NCBI GenBank assembly: GCA_026987025.1 | Contig: JALSNJ010000040.1 | Span: forward strand, 80,451 to 144,450 | Source of the DNA: Candidatus Aminicenantota bacterium | Lineage (GTDB): Bacteria > Acidobacteriota > Aminicenantia > S016-38 | Reading direction: 5' to 3' | Length of the DNA: 64,000 nucleotides | Shown here: positions 42,121 to 50,782 of the stretch, piece after piece | Position numbering within the stretch: the stretch's first letter is position 1 | How the letters are laid out: each line of letters begins with the position of its first letter | Made by a program: the position numbers and the translations under genes | The notes under the pieces: generated by a model | What the model was told of the DNA's origin: nothing | Database searches by the model: none | What the model saw: only the letters and a program-made list of their open reading frames with translations

Positions 42121-42897
42121 ATGAAGCTTTTTACCATAGGAGAAGCGGCGGACATAGTGGGGGTAAGCCCCTCAACTTTAAGGTTCTGGGAAAGGGAGGG
42201 CCTGATCAAGCCCCAGAGAACTTCGGGAGGTGCCCGGAGGTTCACCTGGGAACAGGTTAAAAAGTTGAAGAAAATCAAGGAGCTTAAGGACAGGGGTTCA
42301 GGAGCTTACGGCATCAAAAAAATCCTTAAAGACGAGGTCCCTCCTCCCCCGGCAGAAAACCTTTCCGTAGGGGACAAGATAAGGAGGTTAAGGCAGAGAA
42401 AGGGAATGACGCTGCAGGCCTTTTCGGAGAAAACCGGGCTCTCCGTGGCCTTTCTTAGTCAGGTGGAGCGGGGAAAGGCCAACCTTTCGGTGGCCAATCT
42501 CAGGAAGATCGCCGATGCCCTGGGAGTAAACACCCTTTACTTTTTTGAAAGCACAGCATCCCCCCGCAAGCTCATAAAGGCAGGGGAAAGGAAAAGCCTT
42601 CCCACGGATTTCAAGGGTGTGAGAATGGAGCTTCTGGCAGAGGGTCCAACGGCCATGGAGCCTCACCTTTTCTACATTGAACCAGGGGCAGGGAGCGGCG
42701 AAGCCTATTCACATCAGGGGGAAGAGTTCATCTTCGTCCTTGAGGGTAAGCTGGAGATATGGCTTGACGAGATTGAGCATTACATTCTGGAACCGGGCGA
42801 TACCCTATACTTCAACAGTTCCTCCAGGCACCGCTGGAGAAATCCCACCAGGAACATGACGGTGGTCCTCTGGGTCAACACGCCACCTACCTTTTGA
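42121..42897 (+). CDS. MerR-XRE-cupin three-domain transcription regulator
   Basis: A 258-residue regulator joining three modules. A MerR-type winged helix (about 1-70: FTIGEAADIVGVSPSTLRFWEREGLIKP) is followed by an XRE helix-turn-helix (about 80-140: IRRLRQRKGMTLQAFSEKTG, then FLSQVERGKANLSVANLRKI). A C-terminal cupin (about 185-250: HQGEEFIFVLEGKLEIWLDE, then LEPGDTLYFNSSSRHRW) would bind the ligand. XRE-cupin proteins such as PuuR control polyamine use. Its downstream genes are consistent with amine catabolism, so it is their likely regulator. The start matches the MerR N-terminus. Confidence 0.85.
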   Translation: MKLFTIGEAADIVGVSPSTLRFWEREGLIKPQRTSGGARRFTWEQVKKLKKIKELKDRGSGAYGIKKILKDEVPPPPAENLSVGDKIRRLRQRKGMTLQAFSEKTGLSVAFLSQVERGKANLSVANLRKIADALGVNTLYFFESTASPRKLIKAGERKSLPTDFKGVRMELLAEGPTAMEPHLFYIEPGAGSGEAYSHQGEEFIFVLEGKLEIWLDEIEHYILEPGDTLYFNSSSRHRWRNPTRNMTVVLWVNTPPTF

Positions 42898-42904
42898 GGG
42901 AAAA

Positions 42905-44395
42905 ATGACCGCCGCCTACGCCTGGGCCTTCGCCCTCGGGCTCTTCGTTCTTTTTACCTGGCTGGGAATAAAGTTCTCCAGGGTGGAAAACACCGGGGAT
43001 TTCCTCCTCATGGGAAGGAGCGTGGGCTTCTGGCTGTTTTTCGGGGCCTACACCGGAGCGGCCATTGGAGGGGCTTCGGTGGCAGGCTTTACGGGGTACG
43101 GATGGAGTCAGGGGTATTCGGCCATGTGGCTCATTGCGGTCTCAGGAATAACGGTCCCGGCCTTTGCCTTTTTCTTTGCCAAAAAGATAAATGTTTTCGG
43201 GAGAAAGCACGGAGCCTACACCCTCTCCGATTTTCTGGCCAGGAGGTTCGGGGAAGAAATAAGAATACCCACCTCCCTCATTTCCTATCTCAGGCCTGTT
43301 TTTATCTCAGGCCTCCAGTTTCTCGCCCTGGGCCTGGTCTTCCAGGTGGGCTTCGGCCTTAATCTGAAACTTGGGATTCTTCTGGGGGCAGGGGTGGTCC
43401 TTCTATATACCATAACCGGTGGACAGCTTTCCGCTATAACCTCCCAGTGGTTTCAATCGGTGATTCAGGGAGGGGGGATGCTTCTCTTCCTTTATCTTGT
43501 GGTCAAATACAACGGAGGGATTTCATCTTCTGTCCATAGGATGTATTCGGTCCTTCCTTCCCACATGCTTTCCGCCTGGTCCATGGACCTTTCCATTTTA
43601 TCCCTGTGGATAATTTCCATGGGCCTTTTCTACCTTGTGGATCCCTGGCTCTTCCAGTGGGCGTACATGGCCCGTTCTGCCCAGACCTCCTTTGACGCCC
43701 TGGTGGCGGTTTCCCTTTCCTCTCCCTGGGGGGCTATTTCCTTCCTGGGCGGGATGCTCCTTTCCGCAGCGGCTCGCTCAGGGGTCCTTTCCTTTCCGGC
43801 GGGAATTTCCCCGGACCAGGTTTACCTGCATTTTATAAGCAAAATTATACCGCCCGCCGCTGGAGGGTTCCTCCTGGTGGCCTTTTTAATGACGGTTATG
43901 TCCTGTGCCTCCTCCTTCCTCATGACCGGGGCCACCCTGTTGTTCAACGATGTTATTGAAAAATCCCTGAAAAACACCCTTTCGGAGGGTAGGAAAATTC
44001 TCCTCAGCCGGGTTTCCGTTCTTATTACGGCCGTTCTGGGGGTGGCCAGCGCCCTGTGGATACCCTTTTTAATCCCCCTGTGGATAATGGGACAGGCTCT
44101 GGCCATTGCCGGGCTTCTGGTTCCTGTGGGGGCAGCCTGGTTCTGGAGGAGGGCGACCCCCAGGGCAGCCCTGTATTCCCTGGCTTCAGGAGCCTCGGTG
44201 GCCTTCCTCTGGTCCCTCGTTGCATGGTGGAAGAGGGGAGATCCCAACGGTTTCGTCCTTGGCCTCCATGCCGTCCATGCGGGCCTTGCGGTTTCCCTTC
44301 TTGCCATGGTTTTAGCAAGTCTGATTACCCCCAGGGCCTCTGAGGAAATGGAGAGGGCAACCCTATGGAGGGAAATACCATGGAGCGAAGAATGA
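42905..44395 (+). CDS. Sodium:solute symporter (SSS family)
   Basis: A 496-residue membrane protein with about 13 helices and SSS-type motifs: NTGDFLLMGRSVGFWLFFGAYTGAAIGGASVAGFTG near the N-terminus, GAYTLSDFLARRFG and SAITSQWFQSVIQ. Likely imports an amine or amino acid with Na+. It follows the regulator by 7 nt with GAGGGA upstream. Overlaps the small membrane-protein gene (ATGA). Confidence 0.85.
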   Translation: MTAAYAWAFALGLFVLFTWLGIKFSRVENTGDFLLMGRSVGFWLFFGAYTGAAIGGASVAGFTGYGWSQGYSAMWLIAVSGITVPAFAFFFAKKINVFGRKHGAYTLSDFLARRFGEEIRIPTSLISYLRPVFISGLQFLALGLVFQVGFGLNLKLGILLGAGVVLLYTITGGQLSAITSQWFQSVIQGGGMLLFLYLVVKYNGGISSSVHRMYSVLPSHMLSAWSMDLSILSLWIISMGLFYLVDPWLFQWAYMARSAQTSFDALVAVSLSSPWGAISFLGGMLLSAAARSGVLSFPAGISPDQVYLHFISKIIPPAAGGFLLVAFLMTVMSCASSFLMTGATLLFNDVIEKSLKNTLSEGRKILLSRVSVLITAVLGVASALWIPFLIPLWIMGQALAIAGLLVPVGAAWFWRRATPRAALYSLASGASVAFLWSLVAWWKRGDPNGFVLGLHAVHAGLAVSLLAMVLASLITPRASEEMERATLWREIPWSEE

Positions 44396-44613
44396 GTTTG
44401 ATTGAAAAAACCTTCGGCAGGCTTACACCTATTAAGGGGGCGGCCTGGATTTTCGTATTTATACTTTTTGTGCTCTTTTATATTTTCTTCTTTGTAAGCT
44501 CCCCTGCACTCATGCTTTATCTGGTGGTCCTCACCTTACCCCCCATATGGATAGCCACCATAATAGGTGGGACCCTGGAGATGGCAAAAATATTTAAAAG
44601 GAGGTTGAAATGA
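44392..44613 (+). CDS. Small two-helix membrane protein beside the SSS symporter
   Basis: A 73-residue protein with two hydrophobic segments (AAWIFVFILFVLFYIFFFV, LMLYLVVLTLPPIWIATIIGG) and a basic tail. It may be an accessory subunit of the symporter, since small membrane proteins pair with some SSS carriers. ATG 44392 overlaps the symporter stop; 44380 is an alternative start. No recognised family. Confidence 0.55.
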   Translation: MSLIEKTFGRLTPIKGAAWIFVFILFVLFYIFFFVSSPALMLYLVVLTLPPIWIATIIGGTLEMAKIFKRRLK

Positions 44614-47585
44614 GACGAAGCCTTGTGCTTCTGCTGGCTTTGGTTATGGCCTTTGGTTTGTGGGCACAGAGGCAGACGGGAAGCCTCAAGGGAACCGTAA
44701 AGGCCCAGGACGGAACCCCGCTTCCCGGCGCCTCCGTGCTCCTTTCGGGTTCACCCATTTTAAATCCTATCACATTTCGCACCGGAAACGATGGGATTTT
44801 CTTCTTTGCCAATCTTCCCCCTGGAAAATATCAGGTGAAGGTCTCCCTCAAGGGCTTTGATACCGTGGTGGTGAAGAACATACTGATAAGGGTGGGTAAA
44901 ACCTCCTTTCTTTCAGTGGTTCTCAAGCCGAAGACCATGAAGGAAGAGGTGGTGGTGGAGGCTAAGATGCCCGCCATATCCGTGGAGGAGGCCAAAAACT
45001 CCGTGAACATAGGGAAGGAGGTGGTGGAGGACGCCCCCATACAGAGGGACCTCTACGACATAATCAACACCTCTCCGGGCATAGTGAGCGATAATGTCCG
45101 CTACAGCAGAACCTTTTCAACCCACGGCTCCTCCATAAGGGAGAACATTTACGCCTTTGACGGATTCATGATGAACGACCCCCGCCACAGCTATCTTTCC
45201 ACCAACCTTAACTACAATGTTATTCAGGAGGTGGAAATTGAAACCTCAGGACATCCCGCCGAGGTAGGGGAAGGAAACGGAGCCTATGTTAACATAGTTA
45301 CCAAGGGCGGAGGAAACAGGCTCAGCGGGGAGCTCAATTTTTACATTATCCCCTCGGGGTTTTCCTCCGATTCTCCTGGAAGGGGGGCTATGGAGGGGGA
45401 TGCCTTTGAGCCCTACAAAACCCTCTGGAATTTTGACGGGGGCTTCAACATAGGGGGGCCTTTAAAGAAAAACAGGCTATGGTATTTCCTCTCCGCCAGG
45501 AAACTGGACTGGGCCTACCATGCCCCTGGCTTTGAACCCAGAGTGGAACACCACGAGACGGAGTTTTTCGGGAAATTGTCCTTTCAGCCCTCTGCGGCCC
45601 ATCGTTTAGACTGGGCATTGAGTTACCTTGTGAGCTACGAGCCTTACTGGGAGGTTCACACCGGAGTGGTAATCCAGGGGGACCCTGCATACATAGGCTG
45701 GGTCTACGACAGGGACGCCGCCCCTGTATGGGACCACGAGAAGGACTTCATGACCTACCTCAAGTGGAATTGGAACATAAGCCCCACCGCCTATCTGGAT
45801 GCCAGGGCGGGCTATATTTACAAGTATTTTCCGCTTTTGATGCAGGAGGGAACCGGATACCGCCACTACGACATAGGATGGGCGAAGTTCTGGAGGGGAT
45901 ACTGGATGAACGAGGTCTACCACCGGGGAAGGTTCCAGGCCATGGCTTCCCTCACCAAGTTCCTGGACAATTTCCTGGGAGGAAACCACGAGGTGAAGGC
46001 AGGCCTTGAGTTTGAACTTGCCAGGGACGACTGGGATACCTGGATGCCGGAATCCTGGAACGGCCTTTATCCCGGAGTTTACTGGACGGAAAACGGGAAT
46101 TACGGCCTCCCCTCCTGGTTCGGGGTGAACTGGATAGGATATTTCACCGCCCGTTCTGTGGGGACCAAATCCGGCGACAGCGTCCAGAAGGACCGTATGA
46201 GAAGGATAAGCGGCTACCTTCAGGACACCTTTAACCTGGGGAAGAGGCTTTACTTTAACCTCGGAGTAAGATTTGACATGAGCAAGGCCTACATTCCTCC
46301 CCAGTCCACCACGGGAAATCCCCGGTGGTATGCCCTTTATCAGGCCGGCATTATCCCTGCCCCCCACGACCAGTTCTTCGCCCCCAGGAGCATAAACGAG
46401 ATAAAGGATTACATGAACTGGAAAACCATATCCCCCAGGGTGGGCGTGATCTTTGACCTGCTGGGAAACGGAAGGGCAGCCCTGAAGGCCTTCTACGGAA
46501 GGTATTACTCCTACATGAACCTCCAATACACCTCCAACATAAACCCCATGTATTATCCCTACGCCGCCTACTACTGGTACGACCTCAACTTCAACGGGAA
46601 GTACGACTTTGACGGTTCCGATTATTATTACATGGTCTATTCCTGGGGAGGATACCTGAACCCCTTAGATAGAATTGACCCGAATCTCAAGGCTCCCCAC
46701 ACCGACGAGTACCTCCTTACCCTGGAGGGAGAACCCATAGAGGGCCTCAGGCTTTCAGTAAGCTATATTCACCGCTACGAGAAGGACATAATTGAGGACA
46801 TAGACATAGCCAGGACCGACCAGTGGTGGGTCCCCATTGAAGTTCACGACCCTGGATACGACGCCAAGCTGGGAACCTCCGACGATAAGACCTACACCGT
46901 TTACTTCCTGAAGGAAGGGGCCCCGCCAGGCCAGTTCTGGATTACCAACCCTCCCCAGGCCTACAGGAAATACGACGGGGTGGAAATAGTGCTTACCAAG
47001 CCCTTCTCCCACGGCTGGTCGGTATTCGCCTCCCTTACCCTCTCAAGGGCCAGGGCCACCATAGGAAATTCTTTCTACGAAACCAACGGGGTGAGCGTTG
47101 CTTTTGATTCCCCCAACTGGATGGTAAACAGGGAGGGTTCGGTCCCAACCCTGGACAGGCCGGTGGTCCTCAAGGTGGTGGGTTCCTATCTTCTGCCCAT
47201 GGAAATAATGTTCAGTTTCAACTTCCTCTACATGAGCGGGGTGCCCCTCCAGAGGACCGTGGTGGTTTACAATCCAGGAATTCCCGGCATAGACCCGTAC
47301 TTCTACACCGAAGTTCTCTCTGAGCCTGTGGGAACGAGAAGGGGACCCGCCTACAAGAACCTCAATGTGAGGATGGGAAGAAGTTTCCCTCTGGGTAAAG
47401 GGACCCTTACCGTATCCGTGGACGGCCTCAATATACTGGGAAACTCTTACCTCCTCAGGAAATACGGCCAGCACCTTACCATACCTCCCGATGCCAGTTA
47501 TATAGGGATAAATCCCCGCTGGGAAAAGCCCGTGGTGGGCATAGGCCAGAGGGTTTTTGCCATAGTGGCCAGCTATAAATTCTAA
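44610..47585 (+). CDS. TonB-dependent outer-membrane receptor with carboxypeptidase-regulatory-like domain (Oar-like)
   Basis: A 991-residue receptor. The signal peptide is MRRSLVLLLALVMAFGLWAQ. Residues about 22-105 form a beta-sandwich (TGSLKGTVKAQDGTPLPGASV, then ANLPPGKYQVKVS). The plug (about 125-235) has NTSPGIVSDNVRYSRTF, SIRENIYAFDGFMMNDP and GAYVNIVTKGGGN. The rest is a 22-strand barrel ending in aromatic YKF. In this operon it probably brings the amine or peptide substrate across the outer membrane. Strongly coupled to the small membrane gene by overlap. Confidence 0.9.
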   Translation: MRRSLVLLLALVMAFGLWAQRQTGSLKGTVKAQDGTPLPGASVLLSGSPILNPITFRTGNDGIFFFANLPPGKYQVKVSLKGFDTVVVKNILIRVGKTSFLSVVLKPKTMKEEVVVEAKMPAISVEEAKNSVNIGKEVVEDAPIQRDLYDIINTSPGIVSDNVRYSRTFSTHGSSIRENIYAFDGFMMNDPRHSYLSTNLNYNVIQEVEIETSGHPAEVGEGNGAYVNIVTKGGGNRLSGELNFYIIPSGFSSDSPGRGAMEGDAFEPYKTLWNFDGGFNIGGPLKKNRLWYFLSARKLDWAYHAPGFEPRVEHHETEFFGKLSFQPSAAHRLDWALSYLVSYEPYWEVHTGVVIQGDPAYIGWVYDRDAAPVWDHEKDFMTYLKWNWNISPTAYLDARAGYIYKYFPLLMQEGTGYRHYDIGWAKFWRGYWMNEVYHRGRFQAMASLTKFLDNFLGGNHEVKAGLEFELARDDWDTWMPESWNGLYPGVYWTENGNYGLPSWFGVNWIGYFTARSVGTKSGDSVQKDRMRRISGYLQDTFNLGKRLYFNLGVRFDMSKAYIPPQSTTGNPRWYALYQAGIIPAPHDQFFAPRSINEIKDYMNWKTISPRVGVIFDLLGNGRAALKAFYGRYYSYMNLQYTSNINPMYYPYAAYYWYDLNFNGKYDFDGSDYYYMVYSWGGYLNPLDRIDPNLKAPHTDEYLLTLEGEPIEGLRLSVSYIHRYEKDIIEDIDIARTDQWWVPIEVHDPGYDAKLGTSDDKTYTVYFLKEGAPPGQFWITNPPQAYRKYDGVEIVLTKPFSHGWSVFASLTLSRARATIGNSFYETNGVSVAFDSPNWMVNREGSVPTLDRPVVLKVVGSYLLPMEIMFSFNFLYMSGVPLQRTVVVYNPGIPGIDPYFYTEVLSEPVGTRRGPAYKNLNVRMGRSFPLGKGTLTVSVDGLNILGNSYLLRKYGQHLTIPPDASYIGINPRWEKPVVGIGQRVFAIVASYKF

Positions 47586-47595
47586 GGAGGTGGAT

Positions 47596-48882
47596 TTGAC
47601 CCGGCAGCTGCTTGAAAAAAGGGAAAGGTTAATCCCCCGGGGGGTTTACAACACAAACCCTGTTTTCGTTGAGAAGGCAGAGGGGGCCATAATATGGGGA
47701 AAGGACGGAAGGAGATACATTGATTTTGCAGGGGCCATAGGTTCCCTGAATGTGGGCCACTCCAACCCCAAGGTGGTGGATGCGATAAAAAAGCAGGCTG
47801 ACAAATTCGTGGGTTCCTGCTTCCACACTTCCATGCACGAACCCTATCTGGAGGTGGTGGAGAGGCTCCTTTCCCTTTATCCAGGTTCCTTTCCCAAAAA
47901 GGGCTTCCTGGTGAACTCCGGGGCAGAGGCGGTGGAAAATGCGGTAAAGATAGCCCGCCATTACACGGGAAGAGGAGCCATAGTGGTCTTTGAGCACGCC
48001 TTCCACGGAAGAACCCTGCTTACCTTAGCCATGACCTCCAAGGTTGTGCCCTACAAGGCCGGATTCGGACCCTTTCCCCCTGAGATTTACCGCCTTCCCT
48101 ATCCCTATTGCTATCGCTGCCCCTTTTCCCTTTCTTATCCTGAGTGCGGTCTGCGATGCGCCTCTTACATAGAGGAATTCTTCATTACCCATGTGCGTCC
48201 TCAGGAGGTGGCGGCGGTGGTGATTGAGCCGGTTATCGGAGAGGGGGGATTCATAATTCCTCCCAGGGAATACATGATAAAGCTCAGGGAAATCACCGAA
48301 AAATACGGAATACTTCTGGTGGCGGACGAGGTTCAGGCCGGTTTCTGCAGGACGGGAAAGTTCTTTGCCGTGGAGAACTTCGGGGTTGTGCCGGACATAA
48401 TCACCATAGCCAAGTCCATAGCCGGAGGACTTCCCTTAGCGGCTGTTCTGGGAAGGGCAGAGGTCATGGACCATCCCCAGGTGGGGGGGCTTGGGGGAAC
48501 CTTCGGGGGAAATCCCGTCTCCTGTGCCGCCGCCGTGGCCGCCATTGATTTTGCCTTAGAGGAGAACCTATGTGGCAAGGCTCTGGGCATAGGGGAGAAG
48601 GTAAAGGCGAGGTTCCTGAAATGGAAGGAAAAATTCTCCTTCGTGGGAGATGTGAGGGCCCTGGGGGCCATGGCCGCCTTTGAGGTGGTAAAGCCCGCAA
48701 GCAAAGAACCCGACAAGGAAACCACCTCCAGAATAGTCCAGCTGGCCTACGAAAGGGGACTTCTCCTCATTTCCGCCGGGGTATATTCCAATGTGATTCG
48801 GGTGCTCATGCCCTTGGTAATCGGTGACGAGGAACTGGAGGAGGGGCTTGCTATCTTGGAAGATGTAATGGAGGAAATATGA
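47596..48882 (+). CDS. Class III PLP aminotransferase, 4-aminobutyrate-type
   Basis: A 428-residue PLP-dependent enzyme, likely GABA or other omega-amine aminotransferase. The PLP region includes NSGAEAVENAVKIARHYTGR, EHAFHGRTLLT, ADEVQAGFCRTG, and the Schiff-base lysine in TIAKSIAGGLPL. A four-cysteine insert (PYCYRCPFSLSYPECGLRC) is typical of GABA-type enzymes from anaerobes and thermophiles. Start TTG 47596 is chosen because AAGGAGG ends 5 nt upstream; the in-frame GTG at 47590 overlaps that Shine-Dalgarno. Confidence 0.85.
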   Translation: MTRQLLEKRERLIPRGVYNTNPVFVEKAEGAIIWGKDGRRYIDFAGAIGSLNVGHSNPKVVDAIKKQADKFVGSCFHTSMHEPYLEVVERLLSLYPGSFPKKGFLVNSGAEAVENAVKIARHYTGRGAIVVFEHAFHGRTLLTLAMTSKVVPYKAGFGPFPPEIYRLPYPYCYRCPFSLSYPECGLRCASYIEEFFITHVRPQEVAAVVIEPVIGEGGFIIPPREYMIKLREITEKYGILLVADEVQAGFCRTGKFFAVENFGVVPDIITIAKSIAGGLPLAAVLGRAEVMDHPQVGGLGGTFGGNPVSCAAAVAAIDFALEENLCGKALGIGEKVKARFLKWKEKFSFVGDVRALGAMAAFEVVKPASKEPDKETTSRIVQLAYERGLLLISAGVYSNVIRVLMPLVIGDEELEEGLAILEDVMEEI

Positions 48883-50033
48883 AAAGACTGGTTTTCCTTC
48901 TCCTTTCAGCCCTGCTCTTCGCCCAGGAGGTTGGATACACCAGGATGGGAATATACGCCGTGAGGGAGGGGGAGGGTTCCCCCTCCCTTTACATCCCCAT
49001 GCTCAAGGCCCTGGTGAAGTGGACCCTTGAATACGGATACAAGCCCCGGGGACCCATGAGAATTGAGTTCAGGGGAGTTGCCCTTTCCAGGAAGTTCAGG
49101 TTGATGGTTAAGGTGAACATACCGGGGATTTTCCCTCCCCGGACCTCCCTTTCCACGGAATTCGTTTTCCTGAGGCCACAGCACATCGCCGTCTCAGAAC
49201 CCTTCTCCGCCTCCTCTCCCCCCTCTGCCGGGGATTTTATAAAGGGCCTCAAAAAATCAGGATGGGAACCTTCATCCCCTCCCTTTTTATATCTGAGGAA
49301 CCTGGGGGAACTGCGGGAGGGAAAGCTCAGGTGGGCCGTGGAAGTGAAGAGAAGGGGGAATTTCCAGGTGGGGATTTATTCGGACAGGGGGGCCTTCCAC
49401 TTAGGGCTTATAGCTTCCCAGAGGTTCTTCCAGACCCACGGTATAACCTACAGCCCCCTTTACAAAGAAGACCTTAAAAGGAAGGACCTCTACTCCAGGA
49501 TGAAACTCATCTACTTTCCCGGCGGATGGTCGGGGTATTACACAGAGGACCTTAAGGGAAAGGCCGCCAGGATGATAAGAGCCTTCGTGGAAAAGGGCGG
49601 AAGATACCTGGGGGTATGCGCCGGGGCCTACTTTGCGTCCAGGGAGATAATCTGGGAGGGCAAAAAATACCATCCTCCCCTGGGAATATACCCCGGGGTT
49701 GCTGTGGGACCCATAACCTCTCTGGCTCCATGGCCCCTTTACACCGTAGCGGAGGTTCTCTTTGAAGGGAGAAAACTTCAGGCCTTCTATTACGGTGGCC
49801 CCTATTTCGTGGGGGAAGGGGAGGTTCTCGGCAGATACCTTGTAAACGAAAAACCCGCGGTGATTTTATACAGATACGGGGAGGGAAAGGTGCTTCTTTC
49901 CGGACTTCACTTTGAATACGAACTTACCGGCAGAGAGGATGGGGTGGAATTTCCGGAGAACGAAGGGTTTAAAACAGCCAACCCCACCTGGCCGGTTTTT
50001 GAGAAAATGATTAAAATCCTTCTGGAGGAGTGA
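48879..50033 (+). CDS. Exported BPL_N / class-I glutamine-amidotransferase-like protein
   Basis: A 384-residue protein with a signal peptide (MKRLVFLLLSALLFAQ). The N-terminal half (about 20-165) has no known motif. The C-terminal half (about 165-384) matches the BPL_N amidotransferase-like domain: VGIYSDRGAFHLGL, LIYFPGGWSGYYTED, GGRYLGVCAGAYFAS with the nucleophilic Cys near 247, and a later FYYGGPYF. Location is periplasmic or lipid-anchored. In polyamine pathways the related PuuD cuts gamma-glutamyl-GABA, but that enzyme is cytosolic, so role here is unclear. Overlaps the aminotransferase by 4 nt. Confidence 0.6.
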   Translation: MKRLVFLLLSALLFAQEVGYTRMGIYAVREGEGSPSLYIPMLKALVKWTLEYGYKPRGPMRIEFRGVALSRKFRLMVKVNIPGIFPPRTSLSTEFVFLRPQHIAVSEPFSASSPPSAGDFIKGLKKSGWEPSSPPFLYLRNLGELREGKLRWAVEVKRRGNFQVGIYSDRGAFHLGLIASQRFFQTHGITYSPLYKEDLKRKDLYSRMKLIYFPGGWSGYYTEDLKGKAARMIRAFVEKGGRYLGVCAGAYFASREIIWEGKKYHPPLGIYPGVAVGPITSLAPWPLYTVAEVLFEGRKLQAFYYGGPYFVGEGEVLGRYLVNEKPAVILYRYGEGKVLLSGLHFEYELTGREDGVEFPENEGFKTANPTWPVFEKMIKILLEE

Positions 50034-50782
50034 TGCTGGTAGCAGGAGTGCAGATGGAAATTACCGGGGAACCCCGGGGGAATTTTGAAACCATGAACAG
50101 ATGGGCGGAGAGGACCCTTTTTCTTTATCCCCACGCTAAACTCCTGGTCTTTCCTGAACTGGCATACACCGGACCAGTTCATCCCGGCCTGGAGGAGGGG
50201 GAGGTCCTGGAGAAATTTTCCTCCATGGCCCGGGACCTGGGCGTCTGGCTCATACCGGGAAGTTTCTACATAAAAACCGCAAAGGGTAAGGTTAACAGGG
50301 CCTATTTATTTTCCCCTGAAGGAGAGGTGGTGGGGCATTACGACAAAATTTATCCCTGGAGGCCCTACGAGGATAGCATCCCCGGAAACAGGACAAGGGT
50401 GTTTGACCTGGAGGGCTTCAAGGTGGGCATAGAGATATGCTACGACATATGGTTTCCCGAAATAGCCCTTGAGATGGCTGAGTTGGGGGTGGAGCTCATC
50501 GTAAATCCCGTAATGACCACCACCGCCGATAGGGAGGGGGAGGAGGTCCTGGTAAGAGCCACAGCCCTCTTTACCCAATCCTATGTCCTTTCGGTGAACG
50601 GTCTGGGAAGGGGAGGGGTTGGCCTTTCCCTGGGGGTGGACCCGGAGGGGAAGATTATGGCCAGGGCCCAGCAGGCGGAGGCCATAATACCCTTAGAGGT
50701 TCTGAGGGAAAGGTTAAATTCCGTAAGGGAAAGGGGGAGTTTCTCCTCCAATAGAATACTCAAAGAAAGGAGGGAAAAATGA
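50033..50782 (+). CDS. Nitrilase-superfamily amidase (carbon-nitrogen hydrolase)
   Basis: A 249-residue amidase with the Glu-Lys-Cys triad intact: Glu42 (FPELAYTG), Lys105 (GHYDKIYPW) and Cys136 (GIEICYDIWFPE). Candidate reactions include N-carbamoylputrescine or omega-amide hydrolysis. ATG 50033 overlaps the stop of the preceding gene by one base. Sits between the amidotransferase-like gene and the aldehyde dehydrogenase, so it may act on the same substrate. Confidence 0.85.
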   Translation: MLVAGVQMEITGEPRGNFETMNRWAERTLFLYPHAKLLVFPELAYTGPVHPGLEEGEVLEKFSSMARDLGVWLIPGSFYIKTAKGKVNRAYLFSPEGEVVGHYDKIYPWRPYEDSIPGNRTRVFDLEGFKVGIEICYDIWFPEIALEMAELGVELIVNPVMTTTADREGEEVLVRATALFTQSYVLSVNGLGRGGVGLSLGVDPEGKIMARAQQAEAIIPLEVLRERLNSVRERGSFSSNRILKERREK

